A stretch of DNA of 64,000 nt from Gentiana macrophylla (Eukaryota > Streptophyta > Magnoliopsida > Gentianales > Gentianaceae). A program made the translations under genes and the position numbers. This document shows, one piece after another, positions 23,001-35,563 of this stretch (positions within the stretch are counted from its first letter, which is position 1; the number at the start of each line of letters is the position of its first letter). Location: the NCBI GenBank assembly GCA_026214975.1, contig CM047808.1, forward strand, positions 2,904,073-2,968,072, written 5' to 3'. The notes beneath the pieces are model-generated. The model was given only the letters and a program-made list of their open reading frames with translations, did no database searches and was not told where the DNA came from.

Positions 23001-26000
23001 CTTGCCTGCATCGTTTACTGGTGGACCTAGGCATATGAGGAAAAAATACTTAGATGCAATGTCCTCAGTGAGAAAGTTTGGCAAACCGGATATCTTTCTA
23101 ACTATAACATGTAACCCTATTATTGAATGGGTAATTAGCTCAAAACAGACCAGATTTAATGGATAGAGTATTCAAGGCAAAATTAGAAGAACTTAAAAAT
23201 GAAATGTTTAAAAAAAATATATTTGGAAAAGTGGCTGCCTATACATATGTAATAGAATTTCAAAAAAGATGATTACCACATGCTCATTTCCTTCTGATTT
23301 TAAAACCTCATTATAAAATTTATAAACCTGAGGAATTTGATAGATTTGTGTCAGCTGAACTTCCAGATAAAGAAAAATATCCTCACCTATACAATTTGGT
23401 AGTTAAGCACATGTTACATGGTCCTTGTGGAAATTTAAATCCTAAGAATATATGTATGGATAAATATAATCGTTGTAAGAAATCATATCCTAAAACATTT
23501 TCTGATGAAACTGTCATAACAACATATGCATATCCAGTATATAGAAGGCGGAATGATAATTCAAGAGTTAAGACTAAGGGTGCATGGTTAGACAATAGAT
23601 GGGTTGTGCCATATAACCCATACCTCCTTGCAAAATTTGACTGTCATATAAATGTAGAGATTTGTTCAACTGTAAAAGCTGTCAAATACATTTACAAGTA
23701 TATATGTAAAGGAAGTGATAAAATTATGTTTAATGTAACTGATCAAACAAGCAATGAAGAAATTAATGAAATCGAACAATATCAATCTGGAAGATGGATT
23801 TCTCCTCCTGAAGCATTATGGCGTATTTATAGATTTGCATTAGGAGATATGAAACCTCCTGTTATTCAGCTACAAATTCATCTTGAAAATTTTCAGCCAA
23901 TTAACTTCAATAAAAAACATAAACTTAAGAATGTTGCAAATAATCCGTTCAATCGTAAAACTATGCTGACTGAATACTTTGAAATGAATAGACTAGATTC
24001 TAAAGCTCAAAAAAGGAACTGCACATATGGTGATTTCCCAGACTTTTTTGTATGGGAAAATGATAAAAAAAAAAACGTTGGAAAGTAAGAATGAAAGGTG
24101 ATTCGATTGGAAGAATAGTATCAGTGAATCTAATAGAAGGTGAAAGATACTTTTTAAAGATTTTATTGTGTAATGTTAGGTGTCCTAAATCCTTTGATCA
24201 TTTAAAATATTTTAACAATGAAATGTATAACACGTATCATGATGCAGCACTAGCTCGTGGTTTGTTAGAAGAAAATAATAGTCAAGAACATTGCTTATTA
24301 GAAGCTTCGTCATACCATATGCCTTATGAATTAAGAAGGTTATTTGCTACTTTGTTGATTTATTCATGCCCTGCAGATCCTTTAAAATTATGGTATCAGT
24401 TTGAACCTTTTTTATCGAATGATATATCTAGAGAAACACACCTTTCAAAATCTGAAATTAGAAAAATTGTGCTTCAACAGATAAATGTATTCTTACGGTC
24501 TATGGAAAAAGATATAGGTTTATTTGGTTTAATACCTCCAGATATGAAAAACAGTGATTTTGAAGATCTAACTAAAGAATTAAGAGCTGAAAAAGATATT
24601 GTAATAAGCGAAGCAGACATTAATTCCAAAACACTCCTTAATAAAGAACAAAAAACAGCATTTGATTTTGCCTTGCATCAGTTTATAAGAATAAAGCAGC
24701 ATGTTTCTTTATCGATGGACCGGGAGGGACCGGGAAAACCTTCTTATACAGAGCTTTATTAGCAGATGTAAGATCTAAGGGCTTTATTGCTTTGGCTACA
24801 GCTTTATCTGGTATAGCAGCTTCTTTGTTGCCTGGAGGTAGAACGGCTCATTCAAGATTTAGAATACCAATTGATATTACAGATAGCTTCACATGTAGAA
24901 TAAGTAAACAGTCTTCTTCACCAACCATGATTAGAGAGGCAAGATTAATTATTTGGGATGAAGCACCTATGTCAAAAAAAAAAAAACAATAGAATCTTTA
25001 GATAATTTATTAAGAGATTTAATGGATAGCTCGGAATTGTTTGGTGGCAAGCTCGTCGTGTTAGGTGGTGACTTCCGCCAGACTTTACCGGTTATTCGAG
25101 GAGGTACAAAGAATGAAACTATCAATGCATCATTAATTAGATCTTACATTTGGCCAAACTTAATAAAATTTAAACTTGTTCAAAATATGCGAGCACGATT
25201 GGATCCTGCTTACACTGAATTCCTGTTAGATATATGTGATGGACTGACTCAGATTGACGACGCTGAAAACATTGATTTGCCTATGAATATAATCAGTACA
25301 CCAAAAAATATTGAAGATGGATTATACAGTCTTATAAAATCTGTTTTTATAGAAGATGAATCGTTTTCCACAATCCTCAAGTTTCAATTAATAGAGCCAT
25401 ATTGACTACAAAAAATCAATTTGTAGATGAAATTAATGAGATTATGATTGATAAATTTTCGTGAATAGAAAGCAGTATGTAAGTTATGATAAAGCAATCA
25501 ATCCACAAGATCAAGGACTATATGAAGATATGTTGAATAGTTTAACCCCCAATGGTCTACCACCTCACAAGTTAAAGTTAAAACCTAGGGGGCGTGAGTA
25601 AAGAAGGTCATTTGACCAAAAAAGTTATGTAAAAAGGTTTTATTGTAAAAAATGAGTTAAAAAGGGTGTTTTTCTAAAATACCTATTCTACCCCTCATTA
25701 TCCTTATATCCATCCTATCTAAATTAATCTCTTCTCATTATCTCTCTCCCAAATCCCCAATCAATGTCGGGAAATTACTTTTTGTCGTCGGAAAACAGAT
25801 AACCGCCAATCATCGCCGGAAAAACGGCCTACCCGCTTAAATCATTGCCGGAAAATCACGATTGACCCATCATCCGGTGGTTTTTCCTCTACTTCAACGT
25901 CTGGTTGTCCTCCTCCGCTCTCTCTACTTTCATTTGAGCTCGATTTTTGGTCATTCTGCCTATTTGAGGACATATATTTTGGTGAGTTAACTTCCTGTTA

Positions 26001-26610
26001 GAAGCCCCATTTGTGTGGTTTGATCCCATTTGTTTCTTGATTAAATGACATTGTTTAATTTGTATAGGGTTTAATGGAGTGTATCTTGATTGATTAAATT
26101 GGTGCTATTGAAGAAAATGCCACAAGTTGTTTGATATGCTTGAAATAAATTGTGTTTGAAAGCAAATTGTGGTTCAGAAGGATTTAAGATTAGATGAAGA
26201 ACTTTTATTTTTGCTCAATTTTGGGTTTACGATCATAAACAAAATATTTTGGCTCATTTTGGGTTTATGATCATACTAAAAAATAAACAAAATACATTGA
26301 AGTTATTTGTGATATAAAGATGTATAGAACTTGTTTCTTAATCAAGCTCTTAATGTGGCATCTTTGATTTGCGATTGCGATTCAAGTTGTGATTAGAAAG
26401 CAATAAAAAGTAGAACTTTTGTTTGTTTTGATCATAAACACTGCTAAGACTTGTTTTTGTTGGTTTTTTTTTTTTGAAAGACATAAACTTGTTTTGTAGT
26501 ATAAAGATACTTAGAACCTGTTTCTTAAATTCGAACTTATTGTTGCATCTCTTTATAATGGTTTTAGACACTCTTGGATATGACAAATTGAATGTTAATG
26601 ATGAATACTG

Positions 26611-29294
26611 ATGACTATTAATTTGAATTATAGATGTGCCATGGTTGATGAAGATGAAGCTTGGTTTATTGTGTGTTATCCGGTTGGGTTTGAGGAGAAT
26701 ATGGATGGTGTTTGGTCTTGGTCATTTGTGAATCATGAAGTAGAAAAATTGTCGACGACCGAATTTGTGAAAAAAAATATTTCATATGGTGAGTTGTGTG
26801 AAAAATTGAGAGTTGAATTGGGAATTGACACAAGTATTTATGATTTTGAGATGAAATGGATGGCCCCCATAGGTAAAGCTTTGCCGATGGTAATTACTTG
26901 TGATAAGCAGTTGAGACATTTCTTGTTGGTTTATGATCCCAGGAAAGATGCGTTATTAGTATCTTTGAAAAGAAAAGAAGCCGACATGTATATTGAAATT
27001 GAAGCAAGAAACCGTGATGATGTTATTGTGAATGAAGAAGAATATGTTGAAGAGGCACCTTTGAACATAGTAAGTCAAGATACATGGGAGGATAATAATG
27101 TTAGTCAAAGTGCCCTAACAAGTGTACCCATTGAAGAACCATATCTTGAAGAGATGCATTTAAAAGAACCATATCTGGAAAAGACGCATTTAAAAGAACC
27201 ATATCTTGAAGAGACGCATTTAAAAACGGTAAGTCAATGCACATTCGATGATAATATTGTTAGTCAAAGTGTACTTTCAAGTGTACCCATTGAAGAGACA
27301 TGTTTGAACAATATTTTGCATTTTGCAAGATCCTCTGTTGGACATCTTGGGTGATGATTGTTTTGTAGAAACGGCCTCGCCACGTACATTGAATGTTGAT
27401 GATGTTAATTTAAATGAGAAGGATGAAGGTTTGTCGGTCGATGATACTTTTACGGGTGATGATCGAGAATCCCCAAACATGGATACATTTATCGGAGTTG
27501 ATTGTAACCGTAATGTAATCCAACATGATTTTGGTCTTGATGAAGAAACAATAGTGAGCATTCCTGATAATGAAGACATTCATGTGAATGACCGTTTTGC
27601 CAAAAAAGGTTTGTTGAAATATAAAGTTGAGATGTTGGCTGTGAAGTTCCATTTTGAGTTTGATGTTCAGTCTACCAATACCATGGTTTATGTAGTGGTG
27701 TGTGCCTCGAAAGAATGTAATTGGCGTTTGAGGGCAACTAGGGTCGATACATCTAAATGCTTTGAAGTCCAAAGGTATCCGAGTAAGCATACTTGCTTAC
27801 CTATTGTCCATCGAAAGGATCATAGACATGCTTCGTACAAGCTAATTGGAAGGTATTATTCTCCGAACTATGTACGTGCCGAATGTGTTTTCACCGCAAA
27901 TGATATCATCGCAAATTTTAATCGAGAGTTTAAATGCGTAGATATCTTATCCCAAGGCTATCTCACTAGAAATTATGCAATTGGATTAATGGGCGATCCA
28001 CACAAAAGTTTCGTAAGTTGCCAAAGTTTTTTCATAGATTGAAGAAGACAAACCCGACACAAAGGATGACATTCACACCGTTGGGGACCATAGATTCAAG
28101 TATTGTTTTATGGCACTTGGTGCAAGTATACATGGTTTTCAATCATCAATGCGCCGCATTTCGTGGATGATCTGCACGCATTTAAAATCTATTTACAAAG
28201 GGACTTTACTTATTGCAACATGTCAAGATGGTAATTATCAAATATTTCCGCTTGCATGGGCTATTGTTGATTCGAAAACAATTTATCTTGGACATGGTTC
28301 TTTCAAAGATTAAAACCCATTACTGGTGACACCAAGGATTTAGTGATACTTTTCGATCGGGCCTGAAAGTATTACGCATGGATTTAAAGAAGTGTACAAG
28401 CAAGCGCATCATGGACAATCGATCTATCACATGCAAAAAAACTTGAGGACTCATTATCCAAGACGCGTTTAACGGATCTTTTCTTAAAGTCGCACATGCA
28501 TATACCGAACGATCATTTAAATTGAAGTTCAAGCGTTATGTAAGAAATGTAGGGATGCCGAGAAGTCCGAGAATCCGATCCGACTAAGGATATTTTGTGT
28601 ATTTGGATGAAGCATCGTTCCCTTTATGGTCAGAGCTCATTTTCCGGGAGAACGTTATAATATAATGACAACGAACGATGCCGAGTCATTGAACAAGAAG
28701 CTAAGGCGCATGCGTGAGTTTTCTATAGTTGGGTTGCTTAAATATATTCAGGATGTTTTGCAAATATGGTTTGCTAAAAGAAGTTCAGAAGCTGCGATGT
28801 GTTCAACTCCTCTCACTCCGAAAATTCAAGGAATAGTGAAGAATAAATACAAGTTTGTTTCGAAGTTTACTGTTAGTCTAATTGTCCAAGAAAAATATGA
28901 TGTACTTGACTTGGATGCGATGATTAATTACATTGTGGATTTAGTCAAACGGACATGTACATGTAAGAAATTCGATTTAGATCGGATTCCATGTGACCAT
29001 GCAGTAGCTGTGGCTAAGAAGAAGAGTAGGCACGCATACGATTATTGCAGTTGGTATTTTCGCACCGAATGTTGGAGGCAAGCTTATTCCAAAAGTGTGT
29101 TACCCTTGCCAAATGTAGCGGATTGTGAATTTCCTGATGATGTGCTTGCCATGAAGGTGTTGCCACCGTTGTTGGAGAAGCGACAGAGCGGGCGTCCTAA
29201 ATCTAATAAGAGAATCCCATCTGGCCGGAGATGCGCCAAAGACGGTGAAACCAAGAAAACGCAAGAAAAAGATGCTACTCCTATTTTGACGTGA
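26611..29294 (+). pseudogene. MuDR/MULE transposase, frame-broken
   Basis: Likely begins at MVDEDEAW (ATG near 26641, just after a TTATAG acceptor-like site). The N-terminal part carries repeats of EPYLEETHLK. A DNA-binding part at about 27560-27860 shows the plant MuDR pattern CNWRLRATRV then FEVQRYPSKHTCLP. The MULE catalytic domain is seen around 28180-28270 (GTLLIATCQDGNYQIFPLAW). A SWIM zinc finger CTCKKFDLDRIPCDHA lies at about 28957-29007, followed by a basic tail GRPKSNKRIP. Frames change near 27340, 28040 and between 28313 and 28626, so no intact transposase can be read; unannotated introns may explain some but not all breaks. Confidence 0.88.
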
Positions 29295-29723
29295 TTCCCT
29301 TAGGTAAATGTATTTCTTTCTTTCTTTTGAAGGTTAAAAATTTATTTTGTGAATGTTTTTGAAATGTTACAACAGCATGTGTGATTCCTAACTGGTTTTT
29401 TGTTGTTTTTTTGAAAAAGCAGAAAGTTGTTTTGTGTTATAAGATACCTAGAACTGTTTCTTAATCTCGAACTTATTGTTGCATCTTTATAATTGTTATG
29501 CAGGATGTTGCAGTGATTATGAAGGATGTTGCAGCAATTGCGATTGTTTTGCTTCAAAATGGAAGATGATGTGTTGTTAATGTGTATTGATGTACACGGC
29601 TTTTGGTTAGGCATTAAAATTATGACTTTTGTGTATTTATTATGTTCAAGTAATTAACTAAACGAGATTTGGCATTAAAATGTGTATGACTTTTGTGTAT
29701 TTACTATGATCGAAGAATTAAAA

Positions 29724-31025
29724 TGTGTAATGTACCTTGATCACAGTAATCGCCTTGATCGAACCTCGATCTAACATCTTATTATGTGTAATGTACCTTG
29801 ATCACAGTAATCGCCTTGATCGGACCTCGATCTAACATCTTATTGTGTGTAATCAACCCTAATCACAGTAATCGCCTTGATCGAACCTCGATCTAACATC
29901 TTATTATGTGTAATGTACCTTGATCACAGTAATCGCCTTGATCGAACCTCGATCTAACATCTTATTATGTGTAATGTACCTTGATCACAGTAATCGCCTT
30001 GATCGGACCTCGATCTAACATCTTATTGTGTGTAATCAACCCTAATCACAGTAATCGCCTTGATCGAACATCGATCTAACATCTTATTATGCGTAATCAA
30101 CCTTGATCACAGTAATCGCCTTGATCGGACCTCGATCTAACATCTTATTGTGTGTAATCAACCCTAATCACAGTAATCGCCTTGATCGAACATCGATCTA
30201 ACATCTTATTATGCGTAATCAACCTTGATCACAGTAATCGCCTTGATCGGACCTCGTTGTATCATCTTATTGTGTGTAATCAACCCTAATCACAGTAATC
30301 GCCTTGATCGAACCTCGATCTAACATCTTATTATGTGTAATGTACCTTGATCACAGTAATCGCCTTGATCGGACCTCGATCTAACATCTTATTGTGTGTA
30401 ATCAACCCTAATCACAGTAATCGCCTTGATCGAACCTCGATCTAACATCTTATTATGCGTAATCAACCTTGATCACGAGAATCGCTTGATCGAACCTCGT
30501 TGTATCATCTTATTGTGTGTAATCAACCCTAATCACAAGAATCGCCTTGATCGAACCTCGATCTAACATCTTATTATGTGTAATGTACCTTGATCACGAT
30601 GAATCGCTTTGATCGGACCTCGATCTAACATCTTATTGTGTGTAATCAACCCTAATCACAGTAATCGCCTTGATCGAACATCGATCTAACATCTTATTAT
30701 GCGTAATCAACCTTGATCACAGTAATCGCCTTGATCGAACCTCGTTGTATCATCTTATTGTGTGTAATCAACCCTAATCACAGTAATCGCCTTGATCGAA
30801 CCTCGATCTAACATCTTATTATGTGTAATGTACCTTGATCACAGTAATCGCCTTGATCGGACCTCGATCTAACATCTTATTGTGTGTAATCAACCCTAAT
30901 CACAATAATCGCCTTGATCGAACCTTGATCTAACATCTTATTATGTGTAATGTACCTTGATCACAGTAATCGCCTTGATCGGACCTCGATCTAACATCTT
31001 ATTATGTGTAATGTACCTTGATCCG
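29724..31025. repeat. 61-bp satellite array (about 21 copies) inside the MULE
   Basis: Tandem units of 61 bp starting TGTGTAAT and ending ATCTTATT(A/G), with internal TTGATCG(A/G)ACCTCGATCT. Unit variants alternate: GTACCTTGATCAC..CGGACC..ATTG followed by CAACCCTAATCAC..CGAAC..ATTA, giving a 122-bp higher-order dimer over most of the array. A few units carry TGCGTAAT or CGTTGTATC. The array ends at a half unit near 31030. It lies between the two gene regions of the MULE and codes for nothing visible. Confidence 0.95.
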
Positions 31026-31118
31026 AGTCGATCGAACGTGATATGATTCATTCATTTCGAGACGTTATGACAAGACTGAACTCGATTCGTCTGATAATTG
31101 AGCTCGTTCTTGGCACCC

Positions 31119-31126
31119 TATATAAA
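31119..31126 (+). promoter_or_regulatory. TATA box and telo-box of an internal MULE promoter
   Basis: TATATAAA after the satellite array, followed 29 bases later by AAACCCTAA (31148-31156), a telo-box often found in plant 5' leaders. A C/T-rich leader with possible donor CTCAG|GTGATT at about 31260 follows. It probably drives the coiled-coil gene at 32048. Confidence 0.5.
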
Positions 31127-32047
31127 GCATCACACACCCAAAAACCAAAACCCTAATTTTGTCGTTTCTCTTCTTCTTGGCGCGCCAAAATCGCCCTCTC
31201 TCGCCTCCCAAACCGGCGCCAAAATCAGCCTCTCCTCCCCTCCCAACACCGCGCCCTCAGGTGATTCTGCAGCTCTTAATTGATATTCGGGTATGTCCGG
31301 GTGTTTGTTCTCTTTCTTGGTGCGATTGTTTCTGCTTTTTCATTCTTTGCTTTTTTCTCTTCATTGTTTTTAACGGTATGTCCGGGTGTTTGTTCTTGTG
31401 GGAAATATGTTGTTGGGCTATCTCTCTTTGGAATCAAAACCCTTTTTTATGGTAATTTTGTTTTTATGGAACTCAATAACTCATGCCCTTCACTCATGGC
31501 ACTAAAACCGGCAAGATATTTGAGTCATCGTGAGTTTATGCCATCACAAATTGGCTCAGTTAGTAAGAACGATTCGCATTCTTCAAGGTCATGTGTTTGT
31601 TTTCTACTACCATTGGTCATGTGTGTGTTTGAAACTATCTAAACAAAAAAAGAAGAGCACCATGAGTCTATGATGGAGGCATGTAGTTAGCATCAGAGAT
31701 ATATACATCATGTGCCCACTTTTCCTTGTCGAGATTGCATTATTTTTAATTGTCCCCCCTTTTCGCTTGCATTATTCATGTGGTTCTATTTTTTCGGGTT
31801 ACATTCAATATGAGGTTCTCTATTCTTGGGCTACATTCCCTCTTCCTCCTCTGTTTTATTTATTTTCAAGCTTCATGAAGTACTTTTCTACAAAGGGAAT
31901 TTTCCTCTTTAGTGCATATATTATCATGATTTGAACAAAGGCATTCTTGTAATTTGTAAATTATTATCCTATTTATGAACCTCAATTGTTATGGGGGGTA
32001 TTGATGTCATTTTTCATCTATTCCTGCAAAATCTTAGGTGGCTAAGA

Positions 32048-32336
32048 ATGATGAGAATGGTGTATTTGAGTATTGAGGAGATTGAAGATCTTCAACGACA
32101 AAAAATATGAAGAGATGATGAAAGAGATTAAGGAACTTGAAGATATTCTTCGTAAAGAATACGAAAAGAGGATTAAGGAAATGGAGGATTTTGAGGAACT
32201 GATGAGAAAAATTGCAATTGAATTGGAAGAGGAAAAAGAAGATGAAAGGCAAAGGCCCGCACAATATAGGTATTACTATGATTCGTGTGGAAATGAAGTC
32301 GACTCTTCGGACTCCGAAGGTGTAATTATTTGCTAA
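32048..32336 (+). pseudogene. Small coiled-coil protein of the MULE
   Basis: A reading frame starting MMRMVYLSIEEIEDLQRQ shifts by one base in an A6 run (32100-32105) into a frame that reads to TAA 32334-32336. The product would be about 95 aa, very rich in Glu and Lys with heptad-like spacing, then a short acidic tail. No known domain recognised. It sits behind its own promoter and a CTTAG acceptor-like site at 32036. It may be a MULE-specific accessory gene or a captured fragment. Confidence 0.5.
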
Positions 32337-32686
32337 TGTGTAATGTAGACATGAATTTGAGTTATGGTCTGTATTCCGTAAACTTATTATCCATGGGTTT
32401 TGTTGTAAACTTGTAATGGTTGATTTGTTTGTGTTTGTACGTAAACCATGGATATGGTTACTTTTTGTTTTTTAAGCTAATCATTCACCTAATTTATAAC
32501 TTTCTGTAACAAAAACAAGTTGAAGTTAGTTTCACACTTAAAACACACTACTACTTGTTTTTACAGAGAACAATTTGTAGGATTGTAATTAGCTTTAACA
32601 TCCATCAAATTCAAGTTTAACACCCATCAAATTCAAGTACAATCAAATTCAAGTTTAACACCCATCAAATTCAAGTTTAAAAATGA

Positions 32687-35563
32687 TCATGGATCGAAAT
32701 CCCAAGCAAGGAGTTCACCGACCAACTTCTTCCTCCAATATTTCATCTTGTTAACTTGCATGGAACATACATCCAATTTGCCCGTCAAGAACTCCACGTA
32801 TTTTAGGACAAACATTCCACAGTCATTCCTACCAAAAGTATCAAAAAGAGAGTTAGTAATTATATCAAACAATTTAACAAAATACTCAAACATAATAATA
32901 ACCGATGCTTAGTATTTGGTAACAACATACCCGTTGTCTTGAATAGGCAAACCTTCCACCTTCTCAACAATAAGCTTCTTTAAATCAGTAGTTCTCGCAC
33001 TCACTACAAATCTCTTTAACATACTCGGAATAACAACTTGAAACGGTGTCAATAACTTATTTAGCACTCCCTTTCGCACATGTGATGGCATGCTATAATA
33101 CACCAAAATTTGTCCTTTTTCGAAATCAATTCGCAACAACATGAAATGATCACTCTCAATTGCAGCACATATAAAGTTTTAAGCACGTACTCACGGTTTC
33201 CCATAACTAGGATTATCACCATTCAAATACTTCATCAACGCTTTTGAAAACTTATGATCCTTCAACTTCTTTGAGATTCCTTTTTCGTGACTCAAGATGT
33301 ATAAACTTTGTGAAATACGTATCAAGTACACCAAAGACCTTCCTCAAATAAATGCGGATACACTATCATACGACGCGGATTTGACACAATGACGATTCAT
33401 TACCCGTGATTAACATGCAAACAAATTGTTTGAAGCATTGAATAACTACACATTCATAAACCACGTAAGTGAAATCAAAGTGGACTTACACTTGATTGCA
33501 ACCATCCACCTTCAACAACTTTTTCGATTCAAAAGCTTTTACTTCTTCATCAAGCGACCTCACATCAACACTAAATCCAAAATGAGATTGTAAAACTTAT
33601 AGTTATTACTTAAAAATAAAATATATACAAAAATACTTGAACCATACTTAATTTCACACCTGTCATCAACCGATTTTAGAACATTTTCCACGTAATCCAT
33701 CACAACGGGATCTGCTTCTCGGTAAGGATCAAAACAATCCACATTTTCTAATTTTCTGCCTTTCAAAACAGATGACTTCCTCTCACAGCTTCCTTTTCTG
33801 GTGATTTCTTTTTCTCCCCTCCGAATTTTAAGAGGTAACGCATCAGGAATGTAAACAACTTCTTCCCGTTCACTTTTCAGATTTTCACCGTCAGCCGATT
33901 TTTCATCTCCATCCATGATCACATCTTTCCCTTTATCCTTCATCGGCCTCCCTACACAACAAATTGACAACGTATATAATTAATAATAATTAACTTTAAA
34001 GTAAAAACTGAAAATATTGAATTTTTTCAACAATATTTATACCCTCACTCGGTTCTTCTTTCTTGCCATCCACCTCATCTAATTTTCTTTTTTTCGAAAC
34101 AATCGTCTCTTCATCACACTCCTCCATCGTCACATCATTGCCTCCATCAAATTGTACATTCTCTTCATTTTCATCATTTCTTGGATTACTAGATTGAGCT
34201 ACCAAGAAATCCAATTTACTATGAATTTTTTCAATAGCAGCGTAAATTTCTCGGTTCTCTTCTTTCACCACAACTCTTATCATTTCTATGATCTTTTCAT
34301 AATCAATTCCAACTCGGTCGGAGTTGTTTGGCTCATAAAACTCCGAGTCACTATCCACAATGAAATCAGGTGAATCGTCCCTCTTCTTCACCAAATCGTG
34401 CACGATAATCGTTGTCTTTCAAGTTCGGTGGGGACGCAGACCGGATGTATCTCCAATCGCATTGACATCACTTAATTAATTTTAAACGCGTCAACCTACA
34501 ATTTCAAAAAAATATAATGAAATAAATAAAACAAAAATCACTAAACCTTTCTTCCTTGCAATGTAAATTCCAAGTTGGACGATGAAAGACTCTTTTTCAA
34601 TTCCCATTTTTGCATACGAGGGATAGCTTTTTTGTTTATTAACTTACAAAGCTTGCCCACGCATGGAATGGCTTCAAAAGCCCATACCTAAAGCAAATAA
34701 AACATAGTTTTTTATATATATATTTCACATAAACTATAAACATCTAAGGACAAATACAATTATCTCAAATACAAATTAGAACAAACGAATGCATACCATT
34801 ATAGCCAAGGGAAACCCATACAATGCATATTGTATTTTCTCCACGCCCTCACTAAACCATGCCGACATGTCCCGTTTGAAGATTCAGATCTTTGTGCTAT
34901 GATAAGCCAAACTCCCCAAGGATATCGGTTGAATGATTTCAAATCATCCACCAACTCGAACCACCACCATTCCATTGTTCTCGCACTCCTCCGCCCCAAC
35001 AAAACATATGCTAAAATAACTATCAAACCTAACTTATAACGATCCGTTTCGTTGTCTACTCTACCAACAAATACATTCAACAACTCCTTCCTATTTATCG
35101 TCTTCATATTTGCAAAATATCGAGTCACAAGACGACTCTCTTTACCTTTCGTCTTGTCGTAATGACTATCACTACCGATCATAAATCCGGTAACTAGAGC
35201 AAATTCTTCGATCCCAAATCTCAACACCTTACCACCGACCTTAAACCAAACAGCATCATCAATTAATTTATCATTTTCCGTTTCAATTACCTTTCCTTTT
35301 CCCCTTCCCTTTTTCTTTTCCTTTTCCCTCTCCTTTTCATTATCTTTGTAAATCAACACTCTCATCAACAAATGATGAACTAATTGTTTTGCTTGAATCT
35401 CTCTCACATCTAATAAGCTACCGAAAGCACTCTGTTCAAATAATTCTTTATGAGTGTCATCTAATTTTTTGTAGACCGTTGAAACAATTTTCATGACACT
35501 GCGGTTGCAAATTTCACATTTTCTTGTACGGGCTTTTGGGGTGAGTTTATAAGCAAGCTCCAT
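32687..35563 (-). pseudogene. DUF1985 - Ulp1-type SUMO protease fusion of the MULE
   Basis: Exon 1 (35563-34797) has the DUF1985 pattern with VLRFGIEEFALVTGF and an MEWWWFELVDDL block; a one-base loss near its end shifts the frame before the donor. Exon 2 is 34687-34547 (VWAFEAIPCVGKL). Charged linker exons lie at about 34403-34030 and 33960-33657, and further pieces at 33570-33180. The C48 peptidase core follows: DHFMLLRIDFEKGQILVYYSM at about 33150-33090 contains the catalytic His, and NDCGMFVLKYVEFL at about 32829-32788 contains the catalytic Cys. The usual YDSM Asp is Tyr here (VYYSM), so the triad looks broken. Ulp1-like proteins cleave SUMO; the MULE-borne role is unknown. Confidence 0.8.

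Noticed and set aside
22322..25405. Reading the Rep/helicase fragments as separate genes
   Set aside because: Adjacent fragments continue one protein family in order; breaks are stops and homopolymer indels.
29724..31025. Regular repeat array that could be read as CRISPR
   Set aside because: Units are contiguous 61-bp tandem copies with no unique spacers, in a plant transposon.
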